A stretch of 12,295 nucleotides of DNA from Nitrospinaceae bacterium (GCA_029261675.1 JAJDBA010000328.1:1-12295), one strand, 5' to 3'. Shown: positions 1 to 7,549, numbered from the stretch's first letter. Made by a program: numbers and translations. The notes: generated by a model not told the origin, from the letters alone.

Positions 1-603
1 GGGGTCCATGATGATGGCGTCATATTTGTTGCCACGCCGATGCTCTCTTTGCATATATTTCATAGCATCTTCGACAATCCAGCGAACCGGGCGATCACTC
101 AGTCCAGATAGCTCCAGATTTTCACGAGCCCAGTTGACAGAGCCTTTAGAGGCGTCTAAATGGGTAACATGGGCACCCGCGGAGGCTGCAGCAAGAGTGC
201 TTGCCCCGGTGTAACCAAAAACGTTAAGTACTTTGATTTCCTTGCCGTTAAGCTGTTTAAGCTGATCTATGATCCAGAGCCAATTGGGGGCTTGTTCGGG
301 AAAAAGTCCGATATGGCCGAATCCAGTAGGTTGCACTTTAAAAACGAGATCTTGGAACTTGATTTGCCACCCCTCTTCAGGCAAGGCTGAGGGTATTTTC
401 CATTCACCGCCGGTATCTTTGCCTTTGAAGTATTTGTATTCTCCTTCTGCTTTTTTCCATTCTGATGCAGGAAGAGATTTTGGCCATAAGGCTTGTGGGG
501 CTGGGCGACAAAATCGATGAGGACCAAATTGTTCGAGTTTTTGGAATGCACCGGTGTCTAGTAATTGGTAATCGAAATTGTCGGAAGGATAGGAAGAACT
601 CAT
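1..603 (-). CDS. Class I SAM-dependent methyltransferase, RlmI/COG1092-like (C-terminus beyond window)
   Basis: The reading frame is open from an ATG at 603 down to base 1, giving the first 201 residues; the 3' end lies outside the window. Residues about 124-150 form the SAM-binding motif I (V-L-N-V-F-G-Y-T-G followed by A-H-V-T-H-L-D), and the visible part ends at I-I-M-D-P, the start of the D-P-P catalytic motif. The F-G-Y-T-G form and the N-terminal stretch with R-P-A-P-Q-A-L-W (residues 33-40) match the family related to 23S rRNA (cytosine-C5) methyltransferase RlmI. The likely role is methylation of rRNA or another nucleic acid in the cytoplasm, but the exact substrate cannot be read from the sequence. 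It is transcribed away from the efflux operon; the 75-base divergent spacer is very AT-rich and shows no convincing Shine-Dalgarno sequence for either gene. The family call is firm; the RlmI-type substrate is inference. Confidence 0.85.
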   Translation of the reverse strand, partial: MSSSYPSDNFDYQLLDTGAFQKLEQFGPHRFCRPAPQALWPKSLPASEWKKAEGEYKYFKGKDTGGEWKIPSALPEEGWQIKFQDLVFKVQPTGFGHIGLFPEQAPNWLWIIDQLKQLNGKEIKVLNVFGYTGASTLAAASAGAHVTHLDASKGSVNWARENLELSGLSDRPVRWIVEDAMKYMQREHRRGNKYDAIIMDP

Positions 604-678
604 AAAAGTGTTTAAAAAACCTTTTTTGTTATTGTGATAATATTTAAAGAACCTTGAAATATTTTTTAGATTAATTAA

Positions 679-2052
679 ATGATGGTGGAGAATTATATCA
701 GAAAATCGAATTACATTTTAGGAACATCCCTGACTCTGTTCGCGTTGCTTTTTTCTTCCTGCATGTCGAAAGAAGAAAAAAGTGCAGCACCTGAGAAGAA
801 AGGTTTTGCGCTTCCGGTGCAGATCGGCAAAGTAGTTTATCGTGATATTTCCGATGAGGTGCGAACTGTAGGCAACATTCAAGCGGAACAAAGAGTGACT
901 ATCACCTCTGAAATTAGGGGCAAGGTGGCTCGCATTGCAGTTGAAGAAGGCATGAAGGTGAAAGCCGGAGACCTGATCGCGCAAATTGATCCAAGAGAAT
1001 ATGAGCTGACTTTGGAAAAACTGCGTGCAGACTATTCCGCTTCGCAAAATGAATATAAAAAAGCCCAAGGAGGTTTGCGTCCCGAAGATAAAGAACGACT
1101 GGATGCTCAAACCCGGGCTGCGCAGAGTTCATTAGATCTGGCAAAGATTGAAATTAAAAGAACAAAAAAACTGGTGAAAGAGAAAGTTGTATCTCAGTCT
1201 GCTCTGGATTCAGCAGAAGACAAGCTGCGTCAGGCCCAGGAAAGTTTGATAGCTAGCCAGGCAGAACAAGCTGCGGGTATGAAGTCACGTACGGAAGATA
1301 TTAAAAAACTGGAATCAGAGATGCAAGCCATTCGCAAGCAGGTTGCGGTTGCCGAATTGAATCTTTCCAAAGTAAATATTGTTGCGCCGTTTGAAGGCAT
1401 CATTATTTCCAAGGAAATCGAACGGGGTGCCATTGCAGATTCGGGAATGGCCATTGTTCGGATGATTGGTTCTTCGCGATTAAAAGCGGTTCTGGAAATG
1501 CCACAGAGTTATCGAAACAAACTAAAGAAAATGAAGACGGCACGATTTTTAGCAAAGGAGTTGGGATTAAAGTTCGAATATCATTCTAATCTTGCTCGGT
1601 TGGTGCGAGTCATTCCCGATGCAAATATCTTTTCTGGAAATATAAAGGTGCAAATCGATTTGCCAGACCCAAGCCCTGCTATGTTTCCAGGATTGACCCT
1701 TGAAAGCACATTGAGTTTTGGAGTCAGAAAAAAAGTTCTGCATGTGCCAGCGGTATCGTTGGTGATTTCTGAGCAAGGAACAGTTGTTTATATCGTTAAA
1801 GATAATAAAGCGCATCTGGTTCCTGTGAAGGCTTTCAAAGAGCATGATGATTTTGTAGAGATCGAAGATTTCACTCATCAACTAAACGCTGATACGGATT
1901 TGATTTTAAGAGGATCGGGTGCTGTATTTCCAGGAGCAAATGTATTTTCAACCAATCCTAAACCAGAAACACCTTTCAGTTCTGTTTCGAAAGACAGTGA
2001 GCCTTCAAAAGCCTCTGGAAAAACCCCTGCAAAAAATCAGAAAACTTCATGA
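679..2052 (+). CDS. RND efflux periplasmic adaptor (membrane-fusion) lipoprotein, HlyD/AcrA family
   Basis: This 457-residue protein is the adaptor that links an RND pump to an outer-membrane channel. A hydrophobic signal segment (about residues 12-25) ends in L-F-S-S-C, so Cys28 is the probable lipidation site; Phe at -3 is a somewhat unusual lipobox residue. A lipoyl-like half domain (about 70-105, with G-K-V-A-R-I-A-V-E-E-G-M-K-V-K-A-G-D) leads into a long charged coiled-coil hairpin (about 110-225). The second lipoyl half follows (V-A-P-F-E-G-I-I-I), then beta-barrel and membrane-proximal domains to about 425. The last 30 residues are a Ser/Lys/Pro-rich tail of low complexity. The start is ATG 679; an adjacent ATG at 682 is equally possible, and no strong ribosome site precedes either. 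Its TGA overlaps the ATG of the transporter (ATGA), which indicates translational coupling. The exported substrate is not predictable. Confidence 0.92.
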   Translation: MMVENYIRKSNYILGTSLTLFALLFSSCMSKEEKSAAPEKKGFALPVQIGKVVYRDISDEVRTVGNIQAEQRVTITSEIRGKVARIAVEEGMKVKAGDLIAQIDPREYELTLEKLRADYSASQNEYKKAQGGLRPEDKERLDAQTRAAQSSLDLAKIEIKRTKKLVKEKVVSQSALDSAEDKLRQAQESLIASQAEQAAGMKSRTEDIKKLESEMQAIRKQVAVAELNLSKVNIVAPFEGIIISKEIERGAIADSGMAIVRMIGSSRLKAVLEMPQSYRNKLKKMKTARFLAKELGLKFEYHSNLARLVRVIPDANIFSGNIKVQIDLPDPSPAMFPGLTLESTLSFGVRKKVLHVPAVSLVISEQGTVVYIVKDNKAHLVPVKAFKEHDDFVEIEDFTHQLNADTDLILRGSGAVFPGANVFSTNPKPETPFSSVSKDSEPSKASGKTPAKNQKTS

Positions 2053-5000
2053 AACTCATAGATCAGTCTATCCGTAACTATCACACCGTTACGGTAATCA
2101 TTGTTATGGCAGTTGTTGTGGGTGTACTGTGTTTTCAAACCCTGCCTAGACAACTGACCCCCACGGTAGACAAACCACAAATCGAAGTTAAAACCGAATA
2201 TCTTGGTTTGTCCCCGAATGAAGTGGAACGCAACATCACGCGTCGTCTTGAAGATCAGCTTGAATCCGTTGAAGGCATGAAGAAGATGACTTCTACCAGT
2301 CAGCATGGATTGAGCACCATCAACCTTGAGTTTGAATGGGGTATTGATAAGGACCTTGCTGTTCTGGATGTGAATAATAAATTGCAGCAGGTAAAAGATC
2401 TGCCGATCAATGCAGACAAACCTACCCTGCGTTCTATCTCGAGTGATAACTCCAGTCCTATCATGTGGATTGTTTTTGACAAGCCCGATCCGAAATCGCC
2501 TGATCTCGACCAGAACTATATGTATAAGATCGGCGAAGACATCATTGTCCCTTCTTTAAGGAGGGTGAAGGGGATCGCTGACGTATGGCATTTCGGCGGT
2601 GAAGATCGCGAAATGCGGGTGGAATTCGATCCTTATAGCATGGCGCGTTTGCATTTAACTTATAAGGAAGTCATTGACCGCCTTAGGGAGGAGAATCAAA
2701 ACACGCGCGCAGGATTCCATGATGAAGATAATCGTTCTTATACCGTTCGCGGACTCGGTGAGTTTTTAAGTCCTAACGATATTCTGGATACGGTAGTGAA
2801 ACGGGATGGTGATAAAACAATAAGAGTGCGCGATTTTGCAACGGTGGTAGATGGCTATCAACGCACCGAGTCATTGGTTCGCATCAGTGGAAATTTGTCG
2901 AATGCGTTTGGGGTTATTCGTAAAGCAGGTGCCAATGTTGTGGAAACTTGTAATCTTGCGGCTGAACGTGTTGCTGAATTAAATCAGGAGCTATTGAATC
3001 GAGGTGTTCCGCTTAAACTGAAAATTGTATACAAAGATGTGGATTATATTGATGAAGCTATGCGCCTTGTAAAATCCAATCTAGGTATGGGTGCCATTCT
3101 CGCAGTCGCAGTGCTTCTGGTTTTTCTAGGCTCGATGAGATCGTTGTTGATCGTGGCGATCAGTATTCCGGTCAGTTTGGTATCGGTCTTTATCGTGCTG
3201 AAAGTTTTTGGTCGCAGCATCAATATTATTTCACTGGCAGGCATGGCTTTTGCCGTTGGTATGGTGGTGGACAACTCCATCGTGGTGCTGGAAAATATCT
3301 ATCGTCATCTGACAATGAAAAAAGGTGTTTTTAAAGCCGCTTATGATGGCACAGCGGAAGTATGGGGAGCGGTTCTAGCTTCTACATTGACGACATTGGC
3401 GGTGTTCATCCCCATCGTTTTTATTGAAGAAGAAGCCGGGCAAATGTTCCGTGATATTGCGATCACCATTAGTGGCTGTATCGCACTTTCACTATTGGTA
3501 TCGATTACTGTTATTCCAACTTTGACCACATTGCTCATTCGACTTAAGCCGGGAGAAGAGTACAAACCTGGTATTTTCCACCGTACTTTATTTCGACCCG
3601 TGGTGATGATAGGTACAGGGATTGGTAATTTCTACTCGAAGATTATGGAGGGAATTCTTCGGCATTCGCCGGTTAGTATCTTATTCCGGCTTGGGGTTTT
3701 AGCGGGTGTATGTTGGGTGTTGTGGTATAGCTGGCAGACTTTGCCTAAAAAAGATTATCTCCCTTATGGAAACACCAATATGGTTTTCATGCTTATTGAG
3801 CCAGTGGCGGGTTCGCCTGCGGAAACAAACATGAAATATCTGGCCGAGTATGAAAAGAAAGTCGTGGCCATGGAAGATGTGAATCGAAACTTTCTTGTTT
3901 TTTCTCCTCGCTTCAATGGCGGCGGAGCTATTATTGAAAAAGAATTGGCGCAGGGGCAACGCGGCGAGATCAAGATGGCCGTAAAAGCCAATGAAATGGG
4001 GCAGGAGATTTTTGCTATTCCCGGATATCGTTTTGCCTTTGCGGTTCAACGCCCAATTTTTCGCTCGGCAGACAAAACGTTTGAAGTAGAAATAACCGGA
4101 CCAGATATTCTCAAGCTTAAGGATATTGCATTAGGTTTGATTGGAAAAATTTCAGGAGTAGACGGTGTGCATTCGGTGCGACCTGAATTTAAATTTGGAA
4201 ACCCTGAACTGAGATTCCTGCCGAGAAGAGAAGACGCGGCGCGTTTGGATATGGGGATGCAGGAAATAGGCGATATTATTGAGTCGCTTAATGCAGGGAA
4301 ATACCTCGGTGAGTTCAATGATCGTGGTGAGCCGATCGATTTTGTTTTGGTGCAGAAAAAGGGCAACCAAAAATTAGGGCTGGAAGATTATCGTTCGCTC
4401 CCGATCTGGACGGATGATAACCTTATGACGCATCTCGGTCATTTAGCAGATATGAAAATTGATGCGGGGCCAGCGAGAATCGATCATATCGGTACGGAAC
4501 GAGCGATCAAGCTCCGTGTACAGGTTCGAAAAGACATGCCTATGCAGACCGTCATTGATCGTGTAGATGAAAACGTATTGGCTCCCACGCGTCTTACTCT
4601 AGATGAGGAGTTCGGATTGCGCATTGGGGGTTCTGCCGATGAATTGGCATCTACAGAAAAATCGTTGAGGAACAGTTTTGCCTATGCGTTAGGCTTTATT
4701 TATCTTTTGCTTGTTGCCTTATTCTCATCGTTTCTCAGACCTTTTATCGTCATGCTCACCGTGGTGTTCGCGGTTTCTGGTTCTTTCTTAGGGATCACTT
4801 GGAACAACTGGTACCAACGAGGAAATATACAAAGTATTCTTGAGGAGTGGAAAGTTCCTAACGCGCAGGCCATGGCGGATGGCTGGAACTGGGTTACATT
4901 TGATATCCTGACGCAGTTGGGTGTGGTTATTCTTGCCGGTATTGTTGTTAATAACGCCATCCTCATTGTTCATCAGATGCTAAACAATATCAAATCGGGT

Positions 5001-5291
5001 ATGGATGAACGCCAGGCGTTACTGGTTTCCTGTGAGACGCGATTGCGTCCTATTATGATGACCGTTATCTCCAGTGTCTTCGGCATGATTCCTCTGGCGT
5101 TTGGCGAAGGCGCGGGGACAGAGTTGTATCGCGGCATGGGAACAGCGTTGATCGGCGGACTGAGCATCTCTACTTTCTTTACACTGTTTCTGGTGCCGGT
5201 ATTGATATCTCTAGCTATTGATATGGGATTTCACACCACGAAAGAAGACCTGGTAAAAGACTCACTGCAATCAGCACCTACGGCTTCCTGA
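2049..5291 (+). CDS. RND-family inner-membrane efflux transporter (AcrB/HAE1-like)
   Basis: This 1080-residue protein has the full length and layout of an RND pump: TM1 near residues 12-32, a large periplasmic loop, TM2-6 (about 345-495), a second periplasmic loop, and TM8-12 to the C-terminus. It would export hydrophobic compounds or drugs using proton influx, together with the adaptor encoded just upstream. TM4 carries G-M-V-V-D-N-S-I-V-V-L-E-N, so the AcrB Asp407/Asp408 pair reads Asp408-Asn409 here. TM10 carries G-I-V-V-N-N-A-I-L-I-V, placing Asn968 where AcrB has Lys940. These replacements occur in other HAE-type RND branches, so I read them as a subfamily trait and not as damage. The loop between TM9 and TM10 (about residues 917-950) is some 30 residues longer than in AcrB and rich in Trp. 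No TolC-like gene follows. It ends 8 bases from the convergent pseudouridine synthase gene. Confidence 0.96.
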   Translation: MKLIDQSIRNYHTVTVIIVMAVVVGVLCFQTLPRQLTPTVDKPQIEVKTEYLGLSPNEVERNITRRLEDQLESVEGMKKMTSTSQHGLSTINLEFEWGIDKDLAVLDVNNKLQQVKDLPINADKPTLRSISSDNSSPIMWIVFDKPDPKSPDLDQNYMYKIGEDIIVPSLRRVKGIADVWHFGGEDREMRVEFDPYSMARLHLTYKEVIDRLREENQNTRAGFHDEDNRSYTVRGLGEFLSPNDILDTVVKRDGDKTIRVRDFATVVDGYQRTESLVRISGNLSNAFGVIRKAGANVVETCNLAAERVAELNQELLNRGVPLKLKIVYKDVDYIDEAMRLVKSNLGMGAILAVAVLLVFLGSMRSLLIVAISIPVSLVSVFIVLKVFGRSINIISLAGMAFAVGMVVDNSIVVLENIYRHLTMKKGVFKAAYDGTAEVWGAVLASTLTTLAVFIPIVFIEEEAGQMFRDIAITISGCIALSLLVSITVIPTLTTLLIRLKPGEEYKPGIFHRTLFRPVVMIGTGIGNFYSKIMEGILRHSPVSILFRLGVLAGVCWVLWYSWQTLPKKDYLPYGNTNMVFMLIEPVAGSPAETNMKYLAEYEKKVVAMEDVNRNFLVFSPRFNGGGAIIEKELAQGQRGEIKMAVKANEMGQEIFAIPGYRFAFAVQRPIFRSADKTFEVEITGPDILKLKDIALGLIGKISGVDGVHSVRPEFKFGNPELRFLPRREDAARLDMGMQEIGDIIESLNAGKYLGEFNDRGEPIDFVLVQKKGNQKLGLEDYRSLPIWTDDNLMTHLGHLADMKIDAGPARIDHIGTERAIKLRVQVRKDMPMQTVIDRVDENVLAPTRLTLDEEFGLRIGGSADELASTEKSLRNSFAYALGFIYLLLVALFSSFLRPFIVMLTVVFAVSGSFLGITWNNWYQRGNIQSILEEWKVPNAQAMADGWNWVTFDILTQLGVVILAGIVVNNAILIVHQMLNNIKSGMDERQALLVSCETRLRPIMMTVISSVFGMIPLAFGEGAGTELYRGMGTALIGGLSISTFFTLFLVPVLISLAIDMGFHTTKEDLVKDSLQSAPTAS

Positions 5292-5299
5292 ATTGAAGT

Positions 5300-5977
5300 T
5301 TAGTCTTCCGGCCAGAACGGTGGTGGAGGCGATTCAACACAAATTTGTTCTTTGCTGATCGGATGTTTGAAAATCAGACGTTGCGCATACAGCGCGACCT
5401 GTCTCTCAGGTAGAGATGTTACGGCACCATACTTTTTGTCACCCAATATAGAGTGACCGATGAACGCTAGTTGGGCACGTATTTGATGAAATCTTCCTGT
5501 ATGCAGTTTGATTTCTAGAAGACTGGTGTTTTTATAATTTTTCAGTATTTTATATTCCAGCTCAGCGCGTTGCGTATCTTTTCCTGAACGTTGAAACACA
5601 GTGGCCTTGAGAGTTTTTTCTTTTCTAAGATGATGGGAAAGAGACGCTTGTTCAGGTTGTGGTTTGCCCTCTACGATAGCGCGATAGAATTTTTCTGTGG
5701 TCTTGTCGCGAAACTGTTCAGACAACCGCGATGCGCCTTTGGAAGTGCGTGCAAATAAAACGACGCCAGAGACATTACGATCGAGTCGGTGTATCAATCC
5801 AAGAAATACATTGCCAGGTTTGTTGAATTCAATTTTAATCCAAGCTTTCACTTGATCCATCAACGACTCATCTCCTGAGTCATCTGCCTGGGTGAGAACG
5901 CCTGCTGGTTTGCAAACCGCAATCAAATGGTTGTCGAGATAGAGGACGCTGGGGGCTTCACTCTGTAGGCTGGTCAA
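5300..5977 (-). CDS. RluA-family RNA pseudouridine synthase
   Basis: The enzyme converts specific uridines in rRNA or tRNA to pseudouridine. The catalytic motif H-R-L-D-R-N-V-S-G holds the nucleophilic Asp66 (numbered from the chosen start), and the C-terminal R-F-H-Q-I-R motif followed by G-H-S-I-L-G-D-K-K-Y-G is typical of the RluA family. There is no N-terminal S4 domain, so it belongs with the short single-domain members. The frame is open up to an ATG at 6031, but that start would overlap the upstream gene by 74 bases. I chose the TTG at 5977 because A-A-A-G-G-A lies 8 bases upstream, the protein then begins just before the conserved V-L-Y-L-D-N-H-L-I-A-V segment, and the length of 225 residues is usual. 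The resulting overlap with the DUF502 gene is 20 bases and suggests coupled translation. Target uridine and specific Rlu name are unknown. Confidence 0.92.
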   Translation of the reverse strand: MTSLQSEAPSVLYLDNHLIAVCKPAGVLTQADDSGDESLMDQVKAWIKIEFNKPGNVFLGLIHRLDRNVSGVVLFARTSKGASRLSEQFRDKTTEKFYRAIVEGKPQPEQASLSHHLRKEKTLKATVFQRSGKDTQRAELEYKILKNYKNTSLLEIKLHTGRFHQIRAQLAFIGHSILGDKKYGAVTSLPERQVALYAQRLIFKHPISKEQICVESPPPPFWPED

Positions 5978-6629
5978 TCTTGATATCCTTTGCTTCGATA
6001 ATTTTAACACCCTCTGAAGAGACGATACCACCTGAGACTACATATTTGACCCCATCTTCGATGGTCATGTCAATTTCCGTAAGCTCTTCTGGGGGAGCAA
6101 AGACCAAAAATCCCGAGGTGGGGTTTGGCATGGTAGGCACAAAAACATTGAGCACATTTTCAAAAGTATTTTCCTGCACTTCACCGCGTGCCTCACCCGT
6201 AACAAATCCAATAGCCAGCATCCCGCGACGTGGGAACTCAATCAGAACCACTTTACGGAACGCGCGGGTATCGGCATGGGCGATTGATTGCACGACTTGT
6301 TTCGAACCTTTATAGATTCGTCGCACGAAAGGGATTTTCCCAACGATCTTTTCTCCCAGTTGGATTAACCTTTTGCCAAAAAAATTGGTGGTGAACCATC
6401 CCACAGTAAGAACGATCAACAATGTTATGACCAGTCCGAGAGCGGGAATACGGTACCCTTCTGGAATGGGCGCTCCCAGGTCGATGAGAACTTTGGTGAA
6501 CACCGGAGATAAAGCATCGAGATTTTTGAAAAGAAACTGCAGGATAAAATAAGTCAAAGCTATGGGCAGAGTGATTAATAGCCCGGTGATGAAGATATTG
6601 CGAATGCGGCGTTGCAGTTTTTTAAGCAC
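5958..6629 (-). CDS. DUF502 family inner-membrane protein
   Basis: This 223-residue protein matches the DUF502 family, whose molecular function is not established. Two membrane segments are visible, about residues 12-34 and 61-82, with a positively charged N-terminus. A soluble C-terminal domain follows and contains the family's conserved V-P-T-M-P-N-P-T-S-G-F-L-V-F-A-P stretch (about 164-179) and an E-D-G-V-K-Y-V-V-S-G-G-I-V segment. The start codon is GTG at 6629, with G-G-A-A 5 bases upstream as a weak ribosome site. It is the first gene of a minus-strand pair; its TGA lies inside the start of the pseudouridine synthase. A tandem promoter lies about 75 bases upstream. Family assignment is firm from the motif pattern; a role is not claimed. 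Confidence 0.9.
   Translation of the reverse strand: MLKKLQRRIRNIFITGLLITLPIALTYFILQFLFKNLDALSPVFTKVLIDLGAPIPEGYRIPALGLVITLLIVLTVGWFTTNFFGKRLIQLGEKIVGKIPFVRRIYKGSKQVVQSIAHADTRAFRKVVLIEFPRRGMLAIGFVTGEARGEVQENTFENVLNVFVPTMPNPTSGFLVFAPPEELTEIDMTIEDGVKYVVSGGIVSSEGVKIIEAKDIKIDQPTE
5986..5991 (-). promoter_or_regulatory. Shine-Dalgarno site supporting a TTG start for the pseudouridine synthase
   Basis: On the minus strand A-A-A-G-G-A is followed by 8 bases and then TTG at 5977. It lies inside the 3' end of the DUF502 coding region. The alternative ATG at 6031 has no comparable site in view. This is the main evidence for the shorter synthase. Confidence 0.55.
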
Positions 6630-6704
6630 GGTTTCCGATCGGTTAACGGGAAGGGGATTTCATTTCTGTCTAACTATTAAGAACAGGAAATATTGAAAAG
6701 TTTC

Positions 6705-6737
6705 ATTATATTATATAGAGAATGCCCGGCAAGGCAA
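6705..6737 (-). promoter_or_regulatory. Tandem overlapping sigma70-like promoters for the DUF502-pseudouridine synthase pair
   Basis: On the minus strand two -10 boxes, both T-A-T-A-A-T (6710-6705 and 6715-6710), overlap by one base. Two -35-like boxes, T-T-G-C-C-G (6732-6727) and T-T-G-C-C-T (6737-6732), are offset by the same 5 bases. Each pair has a 16-base spacer. Transcription from here would give a leader of roughly 70 bases before the GTG at 6629. The pairing is seen directly; activity is inferred. Confidence 0.5.
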
Positions 6738-6765
6738 TAGCGGGAAAGAGAGTAAGGAATTGTTC

Positions 6766-6793
6766 TTGACAGGGGCGGTATAATCGTTAATAT
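6766..6793 (+). promoter_or_regulatory. Candidate promoter of the tRNA-Ala gene
   Basis: A perfect T-T-G-A-C-A (6766-6771) is followed after 16 bases by T-A-A-T-A-T (6788-6793), a 4 of 6 match to the -10 consensus. Transcription would start around 6800, about 35 bases before the tRNA. A perfect T-A-T-A-A-T at 6779-6784 lies only 7 bases from this -35 box and has no good -35 of its own, so the true -10 is uncertain. Confidence 0.4.
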
Positions 6794-6834
6794 CAATCCG
6801 TTACGAGTTCATAAGTTAAAAATATATCAGAATT

Positions 6835-6907
6835 GGGGCTGTGGCGCAGCTGGGAGCGTGCTTGAATGGCATTCAAGAGGTCGCGGGTTCGATCCCCGCC
6901 AGCTCCA
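6835..6907 (+). tRNA. tRNA-Ala, anticodon GGC
   Basis: A complete 73-base cloverleaf is present. The acceptor stem pairs G-G-G-G-C-T-G with C-A-G-C-T-C-C and includes the G3-U70 wobble that is the main alanine identity element; the discriminator base is A73. The anticodon stem C-T-T-G-A / T-C-A-A-G encloses the loop A-T-G-G-C-A-T, so the anticodon G-G-C is at 6868-6870. The D stem is G-C-G-C / G-C-G-T and the T stem is G-C-G-G-G / C-C-C-G-C with a T-T-C-G-A-T-C loop. The 3' CCA is not encoded, so it must be added after transcription. A strong terminator follows within 11 bases, so this is a single-gene transcript. Confidence 0.97.
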
Positions 6908-6917
6908 TTTTGTTTTG

Positions 6918-6950
6918 AAAGGGCTTAGTCGATTTGACTAGGCCCTTTTT
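6918..6950 (+). terminator. Intrinsic terminator of the tRNA-Ala transcript
   Basis: The stem A-A-A-G-G-G-C-T-T-A-G-T-C (6918-6930) pairs with G-A-C-T-A-G-G-C-C-C-T-T-T (6936-6948), giving 13 pairs with one G-T wobble around a 5-base loop. A run of five T ends at 6950. Position and strand fit the end of the tRNA gene. Confidence 0.85.
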
Positions 6951-6954
6951 GTTT

Positions 6955-7369
6955 GGACTGTAGCCAAACTACTTGAAGTTTCACCAGTCTTTCCAATTCA
7001 ACCTTTCAGATAGCAACTCTTCATACTTGCCAAGCGCATCTTCGTTTTTTTCATAATAGCTCCGGCAATATTGCAAGCGACCTATCTTTAGACACACAAC
7101 TACGTTTTTTCAGGCTTGAAACGGCAAGTATTAAATGAGAAAGCTAGTATCATTTTATTCTAAGTAGGATGTTTTGTTCATATGCTAATCTCGGAGTAAC
7201 AACGGCTCGCATGATTTGCTTCGTTATTTTAGGACTTTTGGTTAATTACTTCACTAGGTTTACAGCTAAATTTGCATTGTTTGTCTATTGTTTATATTTG
7301 CAAACAAATGTATTTCAAGGAACCATAGTACAAGAAACTCACTTTTAAAGTGCACCCATGTAATAATTA
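6955..7369. other. Non-coding, AT-rich stretch with possible gene debris
   Basis: No intact gene is visible between the tRNA terminator and the PAS remnant. On the minus strand two short, stop-bounded runs look protein-like: one at 6981-7097 (listed separately) and one around 7160-7230 that could encode about 20 residues from an ATG. Neither has a recognisable family. No copy of the tRNA 3' end is present, so there is no sign of a complete integrated element with flanking attachment sites. Confidence 0.5.
6981..7097 (-). pseudogene. Possible remnant of an unidentified gene (C-terminal fragment)
   Basis: On the minus strand a 38-codon run ends at TGA 6983-6981 and could begin at GTG 7097; an in-frame TGA lies a few codons upstream. 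The composition looks like a real protein end, with a charged amphipathic segment Y-Y-E-K-N-E-D-A-L-G-K-Y-E-E-L-L and a final R-L-N-W-K-D-W. No Shine-Dalgarno site or promoter is evident. I do not recognise the family. It may be the tail of a gene whose 5' part was deleted beside the tRNA, or a chance open frame. Confidence 0.25.
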
Positions 7370-7549
7370 TTCATTAGAAACTTTTGTGAACCTGAATATG
7401 CTAATAACCTTGAATACAAAAGATTATGGGAAAAGCTCAATCGAGGCAAATTCGATACCAGTGAATACAAACGGTTGGCTAATGGTGGGAAAGAGATTTA
7501 TATTTAAACTTTCTACAAGCTGATTTTTGACCTGGATGGAAAACCTTAA
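7370..7549 (+). pseudogene. Remnant of a PAS-domain sensory gene, broken by stop codons
   Basis: In one frame the sequence reads F-I-R-N-F-C-E-P-E-Y-A, then W-E-K-L-N-R-G-K-F-D, then E-Y-K-R-L, then G-G-K-E-I-Y-I, a TAA stop at 7505-7507, T-F-Y-K-L-I-F-D-L-D-G-K-P, and a second TAA at 7547-7549. This follows the conserved order of the PAS domains common in methyl-accepting chemotaxis proteins and related sensors (H-R-M-F-C-x-P-x-Y ... F-W-x-x-L-x-x-G ... E-Y-K-R ... G-x-E-x-W-I-Q-A-S-Y-N-P-I ... G-K-P). The first stop lies exactly where Gln is conserved, so a CAA to TAA change explains it. The frame upstream also has stops (TAA at 7364-7366). It is 30 bases from the HD-GYP frame and in a different phase, so both may derive from one PAS-to-HD-GYP regulator. 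Confidence 0.7.

Noticed and set aside
718..1110. Long minus-strand open frames inside the adaptor and pump genes
   Set aside because: They are antisense to strongly supported coding regions and show no protein family features.
5282..5312. Possible bidirectional terminator between the RND and pseudouridine synthase genes
   Set aside because: Only a GAAG/CTTC pairing with a small loop is seen, with no T tract on either strand.
6766..6784. A perfect TTGACA followed by a perfect TATAAT
   Set aside because: The two boxes are only 7 bases apart, too close to work as one sigma70 promoter. A weaker -10 at 6788 with a 16-base spacer was preferred.
6835..7100. Possible attachment site of an integrated element at the 3' end of the tRNA-Ala gene
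   Set aside because: No second copy of the tRNA 3' end and no integrase gene are visible in the window.
7160..7250. Short minus-strand open frame with an internal ATG
   Set aside because: It codes for about 20-30 residues with no family, no ribosome site and stops close on both sides.
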